A stretch of DNA of 64,000 bases from PALSA-188 sp963720075 (GCA_963720075.1 CAVREG010000016.1:558001-622000); one strand, 5' to 3'. Numbered from the stretch's first letter, positions 51,531 through 61,212 are shown. Numbers and translations are program-made. Notes: generated by a model not told the origin, from the sequence alone.

Positions 51531-52349
51531 CTAAACCGCAATTTCTGGAGTAGCTGCGAGCAAGCTTTGCGTGTACGGGTGCGCGGGTAGTGATGTGATT
51601 TGTTCGGTGGTTCCAACTTCCACGATTTTTCCGCGGTACATCACGGCAATTCGATCGGCCAAATAGCGCACGACCGGCATGGAATGAGAGATAAATAAAT
51701 AGGTCAATCCAAACTCGCGCTGCAAATTCGCCAACAGGTTGACAATCTGCGCGCCTACGCTGACGTCAAGGGCGGAGACCGGTTCGTCTGCCACAATGAA
51801 CTTTGGCCGCAATGCCAGGGCCCGGGCTATTACAATTCGCTGGCGCTGTCCCCCGCTGAACTCGTGCGGAAAGCGGCGCGCGGCAGATTCATCAAGGCCG
51901 ACGGCCCGTAGCAATTCACCAACTCGGGTGCGCAGAGGCGGGCCGCTGGCTCCTTCGCGAACCTGGCCATGGGTGATCTCTTTGTGAATGATGAGTGGCT
52001 CGCTGACGATATCCTCAACTCTCATTCGTGGATCGAGCGAGCCGAAAGGATCCTGAAACACGATTTGCATATCGCGCCGCAGACGGCGGATTTCCGGACG
52101 ACTAGCCGCAAGAAGATCGCACCCTTCAAAATGAATGCTGCCTGAAGTCGGTTCGATTAGCCGCAGAATCAGTCTTCCAAGAGTGCTTTTTCCGGATCCC
52201 GACTCGCCCACCAATCCCAGCGTCTCTCCGGGCTCGATGTTCAGCGACACCTCGTCCACGGCGCGAACTTCACCCTTTGCGTTTCCGCCAAAGACAGACT
52301 CCCCGAGCGGGAAGATCTTCGTCAGACCGCGAACTTCAACCAACGGCAT
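51531..52349 (-). CDS. Oligopeptide-type ABC transporter ATP-binding protein (OppF/DppF-like), solitary
   Basis: A 272-residue ATPase from the ATG at 52349 (MPLVEVRGLTKIFPLG). Walker A is GESGSGKST, the Q-loop is IVFQDPFGSLDPRM, the signature is FSGGQRQRIVIARAL, Walker B is FIVADEPVSALD, and the H-loop is FISHSM. The C-terminal oligopeptide domain (GTTEQITSLPAHPYTQSLL) identifies the peptide/nickel importer group. No permease, binding protein or second ATPase gene is nearby; the partner genes must be elsewhere or lost. Confidence 0.93.
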   Translation of the reverse strand: MPLVEVRGLTKIFPLGESVFGGNAKGEVRAVDEVSLNIEPGETLGLVGESGSGKSTLGRLILRLIEPTSGSIHFEGCDLLAASRPEIRRLRRDMQIVFQDPFGSLDPRMRVEDIVSEPLIIHKEITHGQVREGASGPPLRTRVGELLRAVGLDESAARRFPHEFSGGQRQRIVIARALALRPKFIVADEPVSALDVSVGAQIVNLLANLQREFGLTYLFISHSMPVVRYLADRIAVMYRGKIVEVGTTEQITSLPAHPYTQSLLAATPEIAV

Positions 52350-52424
52350 GATCGGATGGTAGCAGAGCCTTAAGTTTGTTCGCCTGATTGGTGGAGTCAC
52401 GAGCAGGCAGGTAGAATAGCTCCA

Positions 52425-53147
52425 ATGTCCACATTGCCTCTTCCTATAGCGGCTTTTGTCGCTGGGCTGGTGTCGTTTTTATCGCCGTGCGTGCTGCCGC
52501 TGGTGCCGGGTTATGTTTCGCTAATCTCGGGAGTTGGCGTGGAGGAACTCAAGTCGCAACAGGCGGGATTGTTGCGCAAAGTAATGCTGAACTCGGTTGC
52601 TTTTATTGTGGGGTTCAGTACGGTGTTTATTGCGCTAGGGGCGATTTCGACCGAAGTCGGCCAAGTCATGGCCCGATACAAGTCAGTCCTGGGTCAGGTC
52701 GCCGGAGTTGTCATCATCCTTTTCGGCTTGCATTTGACCGGCATTCTTCGAATTAATGCGCTGTACTCCGACAAGCGCCTGCACAACATGAAGGGCGGAA
52801 GCACGGTCGGAGGCGCTTTCCTGATCGGATTCGCTTTCGCATTTGGATGGACGCCGTGCGTGGGGCCAATCTTGTCTGTCATCCTCGGCTTTGCGGCCAC
52901 TCAGGATTCGGTGGCTAAAGGTGTTCTTTTACTCGCAATCTATTCGATGGGTCTGGCGGTGCCGTTCCTGCTTACTTCTCTTGGAATCGAGCGGTTCTTA
53001 AAATTTTATAGCCGTTTTAAGACCCATATGCACGCGTTGGAAGTGGGAAGCGGCGGCTTGCTGATTGTGCTCGGAGTTCTGCTAATTTTTGGCCGGTTCA
53101 CATTGCTGGCAAATTATTTTTCATTCTTAAGGCGATTTTCTTTATGA
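52425..53147 (+). CDS. ccdA: Cytochrome c biogenesis/thiol-disulfide transporter, CcdA family
   Basis: A 240-residue membrane protein with six helices. The two conserved Cys lie in FLSPCVLPLVPGY (helix 1) and FGWTPCVGPIL (helix 4); they pass electrons from cytoplasmic thioredoxin across the membrane. The next gene encodes a TlpA-like thioredoxin and overlaps by four bases (ATGA). A DsbD alpha-like gene follows. These three look like the parts of a split DsbD. Confidence 0.95.
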   Translation: MSTLPLPIAAFVAGLVSFLSPCVLPLVPGYVSLISGVGVEELKSQQAGLLRKVMLNSVAFIVGFSTVFIALGAISTEVGQVMARYKSVLGQVAGVVIILFGLHLTGILRINALYSDKRLHNMKGGSTVGGAFLIGFAFAFGWTPCVGPILSVILGFAATQDSVAKGVLLLAIYSMGLAVPFLLTSLGIERFLKFYSRFKTHMHALEVGSGGLLIVLGVLLIFGRFTLLANYFSFLRRFSL

Positions 53148-53731
53148 GCGAAGATGGAGTTTTCGTGAAACGCGATCCAGTCGTCATTATCGTAGTAGTA
53201 ATGGTTGTCACGCTTATGCTGGTGTTCGGCATACGAAAGTCGCGGCGTGCGGTCCCTCCCACTCAAGCAACGACGACTGAAATGAAGATTGCGCCCGACT
53301 TTACTTTGCAATCCCTCGACGGAAAAACTGTGCACCTTTCTGATTTTCGCGGCAAAGCAATCCTGCTCAATTTTTGGGCGACGTGGTGCGAGCCTTGCAA
53401 GGTTGAAATGCCCTGGATTGTGGACTTGCAACAGAAGTATGCCTCGGAAGGATTGCAGGTGGTGGGTGTCGCAATGGACGATGCCAGCCCTGACGAAATT
53501 GCCAAATTCACCCGGCAAATGGGGGTTAACTACCCGGTTGTTATTGGCAAAGACGCAGTTGCCGATTCCTATGGAGGACTTCCATTCCTTCCGACCACTT
53601 TCTACATTGGGCGCGACGGCAAGATTGTGGACAAGGTATTGGGGATCAAAGGACGCGGCGAGATCGAGGACGATATCAAGAAGGCGCTAGCTGAAGGTCA
53701 GAACGTGCAGGCACAGAAGACTGGCTACTAG
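53144..53731 (+). CDS. Membrane-anchored TlpA-like thioredoxin
   Basis: A 195-residue protein with an N-terminal membrane helix (VVIIVVVMVVTLMLVFGI, about 11-28) and a thioredoxin-like domain: APDFTLQSLDGKTVHLSDFR, NFWATWCEPCK (redox C-x2-C near residue 84) and GGLPFLPTTFYIG with the cis-Pro. It should reduce periplasmic disulfides, receiving electrons from CcdA, whose gene it overlaps. Cytochrome c maturation or repair of envelope thiols are possible roles. Confidence 0.93.
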   Translation: MSEDGVFVKRDPVVIIVVVMVVTLMLVFGIRKSRRAVPPTQATTTEMKIAPDFTLQSLDGKTVHLSDFRGKAILLNFWATWCEPCKVEMPWIVDLQQKYASEGLQVVGVAMDDASPDEIAKFTRQMGVNYPVVIGKDAVADSYGGLPFLPTTFYIGRDGKIVDKVLGIKGRGEIEDDIKKALAEGQNVQAQKTGY

Positions 53732-53778
53732 CAGCGCATGCGTGTAGGCGGGGAATAGCTTAAAGGGACTCCAACAAT

Positions 53779-54321
53779 ATGAATCCGTCGAAAACGATAT
53801 TAATTCTGATCGCGCTGCTCTGCTCTCAAGCTATTGCTCAGGAGTCCTTCGGCAGAAAATCGCCTTCGGTCACAATGTCGCCCGTGCCGGTCGAAAGCGT
53901 GACTCGCGGTAAATCAGGAGACGTCGAATTGCGATTTCGCGTAGCATCGGGTTTCCATATCAATTCAAATACTCCCAAGGAGGAGTATCTCATCCCAACG
54001 GACCTCAAGCTTGATCCGCCGACGGACATTATTGTTGGGAAGATCACCTATCCTCCAGGTATTGATGCCAGTCTTCCATTCGCGCCCGACGAAAAGCTCA
54101 GCGTTTATACCGGACCGTTTGATTTGTCCGTGACTGTGCGGCCATTGATTTCCGTGCCGCCTGGGAAATACTCCTTCCGCGGAGAACTAAAATATCAGGC
54201 TTGCGACAATGCAGCCTGTTATCCTCCGAAAAAGTTGCCGGTTGAGTTTGAGGTAAGGGTAGTGAAGGGAGAGGGTCCCCCCAGAAGAAATCCCGCACAG
54301 AGCCCGAACGTGCATAGGTGA
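53779..54321 (+). CDS. DsbD N-terminal (alpha) domain protein
   Basis: A 180-residue exported protein (signal ILIALLCSQAIA). The mature part has the immunoglobulin-like DsbD alpha fold: VELRFRVASGFHINSNTP and ELKYQACDNAACYPPKKLPVEF. The CDNAACYPP motif corresponds to the redox pair Cys-x-x-x-x-Cys of DsbD alpha. It is a periplasmic thiol donor that would exchange with TlpA. Located 47 bp downstream of the tlpA-like gene, it completes a three-part DsbD system. Confidence 0.9.
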   Translation: MNPSKTILILIALLCSQAIAQESFGRKSPSVTMSPVPVESVTRGKSGDVELRFRVASGFHINSNTPKEEYLIPTDLKLDPPTDIIVGKITYPPGIDASLPFAPDEKLSVYTGPFDLSVTVRPLISVPPGKYSFRGELKYQACDNAACYPPKKLPVEFEVRVVKGEGPPRRNPAQSPNVHR

Positions 54322-54374
54322 TGGTTGGAGATCCAGCCAGCGGGTATAATCCGCTCGACTGGTTGGTAGCGCGG

Positions 54375-55844
54375 TCACCTAGCGTTCACCAACTTTAATC
54401 TTTTGGCAGTTTTGTCTTTTCCTATCGCCATCATTACTGCAAACAAGCTTGGCGCCACTCCTTGGCCTGTCAATGCCACCCTTGCGCCATTGATCAACGC
54501 TCCCGCCTTTATATTTCTTTCGGCAGCCAAATCCCGCAGCAACTTCTCCGCGCATGATTCGCTGAAATCCTCACTAGCTTCATAGCGCCGCCCAAGTTCC
54601 ACGAGCATCTGACGGATGGATTCATCTTTCAAAAATTTCGCAATGGCTGTGGGATCGGCTTCGAAGTCATCCGTGAAGAATGCGCGGAATGAAGTTGCGA
54701 AGTCTTTCAGGCTGCGAGCGCGGGGTTTTAATAAATCAATGGTCGAGAGCAGTGATTCCCGGTCGTGGATTTGGTTTTGAACACCGGCCTTAATCCATTC
54801 TTCGTCGATAAGCGGTAACAACTTCTCCGCCGGATAAGACCGAATGTATTCAGTATTGAACCAATCGAGTTTGGCGCGATCAAAAACCGCGTCAGAACGC
54901 GAAATGGCATTCAGATCAAATAGTGAAATTAATTGTTCATCGCTTAGAATTTCCGGGGTTCCCTCGGGCGGCCTCCATCCCAACAACGCGAGAAAGTTGC
55001 GGAACGCTTCGGGGACAATGCCTTCCTCCCGATAAGCAAGCACACTGGTCGCGCCGTGTCGTTTGCTGAGTCGCGTTTTGTCAGGTCCGAGAATAAGCGG
55101 AACATGCGCAAATATGGGCATCGGCACACGCAAAGCTTCGTAAATCATCACTTGCTTGGGTGTATTCGAAATATGGTCCGCGCCCCGGATTACATGGGTG
55201 ATTCTCATATCAATATCATCCGCGACTACACTCAGATGGTAAGTAGGACCATTATCCGAACGCAATAGAACAAAGTCTTCCACTTCTACGTTCGCGAATT
55301 CAACGCGCCCAAAGACTGCGTCGTCGAAAGCTGTCTTTCCGGAATTCGGCACTCTAAAACGAACTACAGCCGGGTGTCCCTCTGACTTGCGGCGATCGGC
55401 CCCTTCGTGCGAAATCTCGCGACATGTGCCTTCGTAACGCGGCGGTCGGCCCTCCGCCGCAGCCCGATTGCGGCGGCTTTCCAAATCTTCCCTGGAGCAA
55501 AAGCAACAGTAGGCATGCCCCGAGGCCAGCAACTTCGCGGCTATTTTCCGGTAAAGGTCGACACGATCGGTTTGATAATACGGACCCTCGTCCCAATCCA
55601 GTCCAAGCCAGCGCATCCCCTGTAGAATCCCTTCCACCATTTCCGGAGTTGAACGCCCGGTATCTGTATCTTCAATGCGAAGGATGAAGGTGCCCCGGTG
55701 GTGGCGCGCATAGAGCCAGTTGAATAGCGCCGTTCTCGCCCCGCCCACATGCAAATACCCCGTAGGCGACGGCGCAAAGCGTACGCGGGGGCGCAATCCT
55801 GCAATCACCCCCCTTACCTCGGAACTATCAGTATTTACACCCAT
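54375..55844 (-). CDS. gltX: Glutamyl-tRNA synthetase
   Basis: A 489-residue class I synthetase. The HIGH-like motif is in RFAPSPTGYLHVGGARTALFN and the KMSKS-like motif in KTRLSKRHGATSV. The zinc-like region holds CYCFCSREDLESRR. The ATG at 55844 (MGVNTDSSEVRG) is likely; the frame extends to 55892. It charges tRNA-Glu. It is convergent with the DsbD alpha gene, with a 53-bp gap. Confidence 0.97.
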   Translation of the reverse strand: MGVNTDSSEVRGVIAGLRPRVRFAPSPTGYLHVGGARTALFNWLYARHHRGTFILRIEDTDTGRSTPEMVEGILQGMRWLGLDWDEGPYYQTDRVDLYRKIAAKLLASGHAYCCFCSREDLESRRNRAAAEGRPPRYEGTCREISHEGADRRKSEGHPAVVRFRVPNSGKTAFDDAVFGRVEFANVEVEDFVLLRSDNGPTYHLSVVADDIDMRITHVIRGADHISNTPKQVMIYEALRVPMPIFAHVPLILGPDKTRLSKRHGATSVLAYREEGIVPEAFRNFLALLGWRPPEGTPEILSDEQLISLFDLNAISRSDAVFDRAKLDWFNTEYIRSYPAEKLLPLIDEEWIKAGVQNQIHDRESLLSTIDLLKPRARSLKDFATSFRAFFTDDFEADPTAIAKFLKDESIRQMLVELGRRYEASEDFSESCAEKLLRDLAAERNIKAGALINGARVALTGQGVAPSLFAVMMAIGKDKTAKRLKLVNAR

Positions 55845-56034
55845 ACATTGAGTAGGAAACCCGGGTTCTAGGGACGAAACTAACGTAGGCACGACCGACC
55901 GACCGCAGCTGACCCCGAATCCGACGTGCTACGAAAGGTCCATCGGCCAGCAGACTATTGTTTTGCTTCGGTCGGTGTGAAAACATGAAGAATATCACCA
56001 GCGGGGCGTTCGGAAACAGAATCGGGATAGCCAG

Positions 56035-59000
56035 ATGAACAGCATAGCGATTGGTGTGGTGATCGTACCGGGGGTTGTCGCCCTCTTGCTGTTCCTTGTC
56101 TTCACTTATCTCTACGAGCAGAGCCGGCAACCATATTTTCGCGCCTGGCAACTGGGATGGGCCGCCTACACGCTGCACTTCGCCTTGGACGCGTGGGGAA
56201 TCTTCCATGGATACACCGCCGCCATATCGCTGTTCACCTCATTGCTGCTGGTAACGATGGCTCTTTGTATCTTCGTTTCCACGCGGCTGATGAATAAAAC
56301 ATCGGGCTCGCAGAGGCGCGAGAAATTTCGGCTTCGGTGGTATGAAATTGCGCTGGCCGCCGCAGGAGCTGGCTTGGCTTTGTGGAATTTAAAAATACAC
56401 ATGGCAGGCGGAATTTTTCAATCCAAAGCGGTTGTAACTCCGCACTTCCGCATAGAGATTGGCTTGGCCGCGGTTCTCCTCTATTGCTCGTTCTATTTTT
56501 ACAAGTTTGGAAGCCGCAAAAATTCGCTTGCTTTTACGCTATTGGCTCTCTCGCTCGCTTTCTGGGCGATTCTCATCGCCTTGGGCGAGTTTCGAATCCC
56601 AGTAGCATCCTCCTTCGGGATCACGGGAGACGTTCTTGGTCCGATACCACAGATGTTACTCGGAATCGCGATGGTTATGGTGCTTTTCGAAAACGAGCGC
56701 GACGCAGTTCAGGAAAATGCGCTGGCTTTTTCGTCGCTTGGCGTGGACCCGACCCGGCTGCTTTCGGCCGAGGATCTCGTTCCAACAATGCAGTCTATTT
56801 TGGACCGTTTGGTAGCCCCACTTCCCACTGAGCGCGCCGTCATTTGCATCAGCCAACGCTGGCGCGCGATTTTGCCATCCGTACAGCGTGGATTTTCCGC
56901 GGAATTCCTCGGTGAGCTGGAAAAAAGCGGAGCGGGGGAGTATGTCCACGAACTTGCATACCGCCGCGGTGGCTTTGTCACATTTCAGAACATGCCCGAC
57001 ATGGCCGAACCCCTTCCAGCGCTGCCCGGTGGAGGGTTTGAGCAGTTTCACCGGATCGTGGAGGAAGCTGGCATCCGAAATCTCACCGCGGTAAGCCTGC
57101 AAACCCGGGAACATAATTTTGGCGTGATTTTATTTCCCCATGCTGAACGCCGTGTGTTTGGCGCCTCGAATTTGCGGCTTTTGATCGGGCTCGCATTACA
57201 AATCGGCTTGACGCTCGAAAACTACGTAGTAATGCATGGCTCCCAGCGCCGCACGAAAGAATACGCATTGCTAACCCAGATCGGGCAGGTGATCAGTTCC
57301 CGCCTCGATCAAGACGAAGTTTTGCGCGCCATCCAGGAAGAACTGGGCCGAATTTTCGATACCAGTAACTTCTTCGTCGCGTTTCGGGACGGGGATAATC
57401 TGCGCTTCGAGTTGGAAATTCAGAACGGAGTTGTTCTACCCAAACATTCGCGGAAGATGGACAATGGCCTGACAGAACACATTATTAGGACGGGCGAGCC
57501 GCTTTTGATAAGTTCAGAGATTGACAAGGTTCGGGAGCGACTGGGCACGACCTTCATGCCAAGCCGGCCGTCCAAATCATTCTGCGGCGTACCTATAGTA
57601 TTTGCGGGGAAGTCTGATGGAGCGATGGTTGCGAGCAGTCCGGACCGTGAGTTCGCTTTCGAGCAGCGCGATTTGGAAATTCTTCAGACGGCGGCGGGTC
57701 AAGTCTCAGTCGCCGTTGAGAACGCCCGCCTGTTCGCGGAAGAACAACGCCGCTCAAAACAGTTCGCTTTCCTCAACAACATTTCGAAGACCGCCATTTC
57801 GAGTGAGGATGCCGAGCAAATGCTGGCGGAAATCGTCGGACACATCCAACGTAATTTCAACTTTGACCATATCGGAATTGGCATTCTCGATTATGCGACC
57901 AAGGACATCGAGATCAAGGCGGAAGCCGGCACCACAGCAAAGGCGCTGGGCAAGCGAATACCGTTGGGCACTGGAATTTTAGGGCGCGTGGCGCGCACCG
58001 GCGAAACGGCCTTGGTACAAACCACCGGCGATGGACATCTTCAAGGCATCTTGCCAGATTCGCGGGCTGTCTTGTGCATGCCAATCACCTATGGAGACAG
58101 CCTGATGGGGGTTCTCAACGTGGAGAGCCGCGAGGAGGACGCCTTCACGCCGCAGGATGTCCTGGTCATGAATACACTGGCCGACCTGCTCGCGACCGCA
58201 CTTCACAATTCGTTTGTTTTCCAGAAGCTTCAACAGCAGTCCATTACGGACGGGCTTACCGGAATCAAGACACGGCGGTTTTTCTGGGAAGCATTATCAT
58301 CGGAATGGAAGCGCGCATCGCGCTCCGGACGGCCATTTTCGGTGGTATTGATTGATCTGGATAAGTTTAAGGAAGTAAACGACACCCTGGGGCATCTCGA
58401 AGGTGACCTTGTGCTGGTGCGGGTCGGCCGCCTGCTTGAACAAAAGTGCCGGCAATCCAACGTGGTCGCGCGTTATGGGGGGGATGAATTCATCATCCTG
58501 ATGCCCGAAACTGGCGTGGATCAAGCGCAAATATTGGCTGAGCGCCTGCGCTTATGGCTCGCCACCGATCCCATGCTGAGCGAACACCACGTTACCGGCA
58601 GTTTTGGCGTGGCCAGTTTTCCCGTACACGGCTTTTCGGTGGAAGACATTATCCGCATCGCGGATGCCGGGATGTACGTTTCTAAGCACGCCGGTGGCGA
58701 CCAGGTCTCCACCGCTGAACAGTTTGGCGGTGATGAGGGTGGCGCAGTTCAGCGTCAGCTTATCTCCGGGTACATCGAGGGTTTTCTGCAACGCGAACAC
58801 ACCGGCCCCGAACATCTGGAGGAATTGATCACTACCCTGCAGAAGTTTTGTGGCACTGATGAGGGCTGCAACCAGCAACTGCTGAAAGAATCTATTACCG
58901 CCTTGACCCACGCAGCGGAACTGCGCGAATTAAGCGGCGCCGGACATGGAGAAATGGTGAGCCATTACTGCGAAATTATGGCGCGCGCGCTGGCTTTCTC

Positions 59001-59451
59001 TTCCGAAGAGATCGCTGAACTCACGTTCGCGGGCCGGGTGCATGACGTAGGAAAAATTATCGTGCCCGAGAGAATTCTAAACAAGCCCGGCCCGTTGACT
59101 GATGATGAGTTCTACCTTGTGAAAATGCATGCCCGGGTAGGATCGGAAATCGTTGCCACATTGCCCCGCAGTGAAATGATGGGAAGGGCAATCGAATGTC
59201 ATCACGAGGCCTTTGATGGCACGGGGTATCCCGCCGGACTTCGCGGCGAGGAAATTCCCCTGTGGGCCCGAATCCTCTCGGTAGCCGACGCTTATGTGAA
59301 CATGACCTCGGACCGTACCTTTACCAATGCGAAAAGCAGCGACCAGGCTCTTCTCGAACTGGGGAAAATGAGCGGCGTCCGATTTGACGGAATGTTAGTG
59401 CGAATTCTGGTTCGCGAGTTGAAAGCGGAGAAGGCCCCATCGAATCCGTAA
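56035..59451 (+). CDS. Membrane GAF-GGDEF-HD-GYP cyclic di-GMP enzyme
   Basis: A 1138-residue sensor. About seven hydrophobic helices fill residues 1-225. GAF-type domains follow at about 245-400, 410-570 (ALLTQIGQVISSRLDQDEVL) and 580-735 (FAFLNNISKTAISSEDA). The GGDEF domain (about 740-905) has an intact RYGGDEF (residues 813-819); the I-site position reads RQSN rather than RxxD, so product inhibition is unlikely. The HD-GYP domain (about 960-1125) has His1003-Asp1004 and HHEAFDGTGYP with GYP at 1064-1066. Both synthesis and breakdown of c-di-GMP appear possible. Confidence 0.95.
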   Translation: MNSIAIGVVIVPGVVALLLFLVFTYLYEQSRQPYFRAWQLGWAAYTLHFALDAWGIFHGYTAAISLFTSLLLVTMALCIFVSTRLMNKTSGSQRREKFRLRWYEIALAAAGAGLALWNLKIHMAGGIFQSKAVVTPHFRIEIGLAAVLLYCSFYFYKFGSRKNSLAFTLLALSLAFWAILIALGEFRIPVASSFGITGDVLGPIPQMLLGIAMVMVLFENERDAVQENALAFSSLGVDPTRLLSAEDLVPTMQSILDRLVAPLPTERAVICISQRWRAILPSVQRGFSAEFLGELEKSGAGEYVHELAYRRGGFVTFQNMPDMAEPLPALPGGGFEQFHRIVEEAGIRNLTAVSLQTREHNFGVILFPHAERRVFGASNLRLLIGLALQIGLTLENYVVMHGSQRRTKEYALLTQIGQVISSRLDQDEVLRAIQEELGRIFDTSNFFVAFRDGDNLRFELEIQNGVVLPKHSRKMDNGLTEHIIRTGEPLLISSEIDKVRERLGTTFMPSRPSKSFCGVPIVFAGKSDGAMVASSPDREFAFEQRDLEILQTAAGQVSVAVENARLFAEEQRRSKQFAFLNNISKTAISSEDAEQMLAEIVGHIQRNFNFDHIGIGILDYATKDIEIKAEAGTTAKALGKRIPLGTGILGRVARTGETALVQTTGDGHLQGILPDSRAVLCMPITYGDSLMGVLNVESREEDAFTPQDVLVMNTLADLLATALHNSFVFQKLQQQSITDGLTGIKTRRFFWEALSSEWKRASRSGRPFSVVLIDLDKFKEVNDTLGHLEGDLVLVRVGRLLEQKCRQSNVVARYGGDEFIILMPETGVDQAQILAERLRLWLATDPMLSEHHVTGSFGVASFPVHGFSVEDIIRIADAGMYVSKHAGGDQVSTAEQFGGDEGGAVQRQLISGYIEGFLQREHTGPEHLEELITTLQKFCGTDEGCNQQLLKESITALTHAAELRELSGAGHGEMVSHYCEIMARALAFSSEEIAELTFAGRVHDVGKIIVPERILNKPGPLTDDEFYLVKMHARVGSEIVATLPRSEMMGRAIECHHEAFDGTGYPAGLRGEEIPLWARILSVADAYVNMTSDRTFTNAKSSDQALLELGKMSGVRFDGMLVRILVRELKAEKAPSNP

Positions 59452-59516
59452 GCCCAATCACTTCGCCACGCCTGGAAATCCTTGGGACGAATCTATCGCT
59501 ATCCGGCAAAGTCGCT

Positions 59517-60266
59517 GTGGTGACCGGAGGAGCCCGCGGAATTGGCGCGGCCGCGGTCCGCTTATTTGTCGGCGCAGGCGCTCTAGTCTTGTTCAACTAT
59601 AGGAAGGCAAAAAATCGAGCGGATAGGCTTGTCGAAGAGCTCGGAAATGAAAAGTGTGCCGCCGTAGAGTGCGACCTTTCTGGAACAGCCACGGCAAAAG
59701 ATCTTATAGAAGCTGCAGTAAAGCGCTTCGGTAGGCTCGACGTTCTAGTCGCGAATCACGGAGTTTGGCCCGTAGAAGATGTACCGGTGGACGAAATGTC
59801 CGACGTGCAATGGCGCAACACGGTTTCCATCAATCTCCACAGCGTTTTTGCTCTGGTGAAGTATTCCGTGAGACAGATGAAAGCCCAAAAGAAAATTGGC
59901 TCGGATTCCGCCGGGCACATTGTGCTTGTGAGTTCCACGGCGGGGCAGCGAGGAGAAGCATTTCATTGCGACTATGCGGCAACAAAGGGAGCATTGATCA
60001 GCATGGTTAAGGGACTTTCCACGGAGCTTGCTCCGCATAGGATTTATGTTAACTGTGTTGCGCCGGGATGGGTTGACACCGACATGTCCGCCGCAGCTCT
60101 TAGTGACGCGAAAACCCGCGATAAAGTCTTGGCGACCATCCCGCTGGGCCGCGTGGCTACTCCTGCGGAAATCGCCTCTCCAATTCTGTTCTTATGCACT
60201 CCCCAGGCGGGATTCATCACCGGAGAAGTCTTGAACGTGAACGGCGGAGCGGTTTTGGCAGGATAG
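59517..60266 (+). CDS. Short-chain dehydrogenase/reductase, FabG-like
   Basis: An SDR of about 250 residues. The NAD(P) motif TGGARGIGAA is followed by VANHG, VSSTAGQ with Ser, and YAATKGALI with Tyr and Lys; the C-terminus has FLCTPQAGFITGEVLNVNGG. The GTG at 59517 begins just at the first beta strand (VVTGG). The frame is open upstream and encodes LSLSGKVAV, the normal SDR beginning, but has no ATG, GTG or TTG there. The true start may use a rare codon near 59472 (CTG), or the first strand is shortened. The substrate is unknown. Confidence 0.88.
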   Translation: MVTGGARGIGAAAVRLFVGAGALVLFNYRKAKNRADRLVEELGNEKCAAVECDLSGTATAKDLIEAAVKRFGRLDVLVANHGVWPVEDVPVDEMSDVQWRNTVSINLHSVFALVKYSVRQMKAQKKIGSDSAGHIVLVSSTAGQRGEAFHCDYAATKGALISMVKGLSTELAPHRIYVNCVAPGWVDTDMSAAALSDAKTRDKVLATIPLGRVATPAEIASPILFLCTPQAGFITGEVLNVNGGAVLAG

Positions 60267-60325
60267 GAGATTAGCCTCTGGCAAGCAGCTAGAATGGGCG
60301 TCCCCGCGTCTAACTACTGGAAAGC

Positions 60326-61153
60326 ATGAAGTACCTCCTATTAGCGATTCTGCTGTCTGCTGTCGGATTCTCGCAGACTGCCACGCCGGGCGCAGATTCC
60401 TCAAGTCCTACTGCGTCTGGACCAATCCCTGTTGACCAGCAAGATCAGGTCAAGGCCCGAAATCTGCTGGACCAAATGATTCAGGCGCTTGGCGGAAGCG
60501 CCTATCTGAACATTCAGGAAGTCAGTCAGGAGGGCCGTACTTATAGCTTTCACTTAGGACGCCCCACCAACGCCGGCGTGTTGTTCTGGCGTTTCTACGA
60601 GTATCCTGACAGGGACCGTTTCGAACTTACCAAAAAGCGTGATGTCGTCGAAGTCTTCAACGGCGAAAAAGGTTCTGAAATTACATACAAGGGCCTGCGC
60701 CCCATGGACACGAAGGAACTCACGGACCATGTTCGGCGGCAGAAATACTCCCTCGACGTCGTGCTGCGGAAGTGGCTCAACGATCCAGGAACCGCTCTTT
60801 TCTATGACGGTCCCACCGTCGCCGACGAAACTACAGTCGAGAAGGTGACCATCATGAACGCTCACGATCAGTCCGTTGATCTTTATATTGATTCCGAGAC
60901 TCATCTGCCGGTGAAGAAGAGCTTCTCCTGGCGCGATCCGACAGACAAGCAACGCAATGTAGAAGAGGAGGGGTACGATAACTACCGCCCGGTGGACGGA
61001 ATCATGACTCCCTTCGTCGTCACTCGCTATTACAACGGCGACATGTCGAACCAGCGTTTCCTAATTTCGACCGGCTACAACAAAGGGGTAGCTGACTCTA
61101 TGTTTAATGTCGAGCCTAGTGACCCGCCGATGGGGCGGGCATCCGGAAAGTGA
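60326..61153 (+). CDS. Exported LolA-like (outer-membrane-lipoprotein-sorting-type) protein
   Basis: A 275-residue protein with a signal peptide (MKYLLLAILLSAVGFSQ). The body is a LolA/LolB-like half-barrel: RNLLDQMIQALGGSAYLNIQEV, FYEYPDRDRFELTK, EVFNGEKGSEI, DLYIDSETHLPVKKSFSW and YRPVDGIMTPFVVTRYYNG. Such proteins hold lipids in a hydrophobic cup; many acidobacterial ones are of unknown role. It lies between the SDR gene and lpxC on the same strand. Confidence 0.85.
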   Translation: MKYLLLAILLSAVGFSQTATPGADSSSPTASGPIPVDQQDQVKARNLLDQMIQALGGSAYLNIQEVSQEGRTYSFHLGRPTNAGVLFWRFYEYPDRDRFELTKKRDVVEVFNGEKGSEITYKGLRPMDTKELTDHVRRQKYSLDVVLRKWLNDPGTALFYDGPTVADETTVEKVTIMNAHDQSVDLYIDSETHLPVKKSFSWRDPTDKQRNVEEEGYDNYRPVDGIMTPFVVTRYYNGDMSNQRFLISTGYNKGVADSMFNVEPSDPPMGRASGK

Positions 61154-61212
61154 CCGGTGGCGATCAAGTACAATCTATCTTGGTAAATCGCAGCATTCAT
61201 TACGGTTACAGC

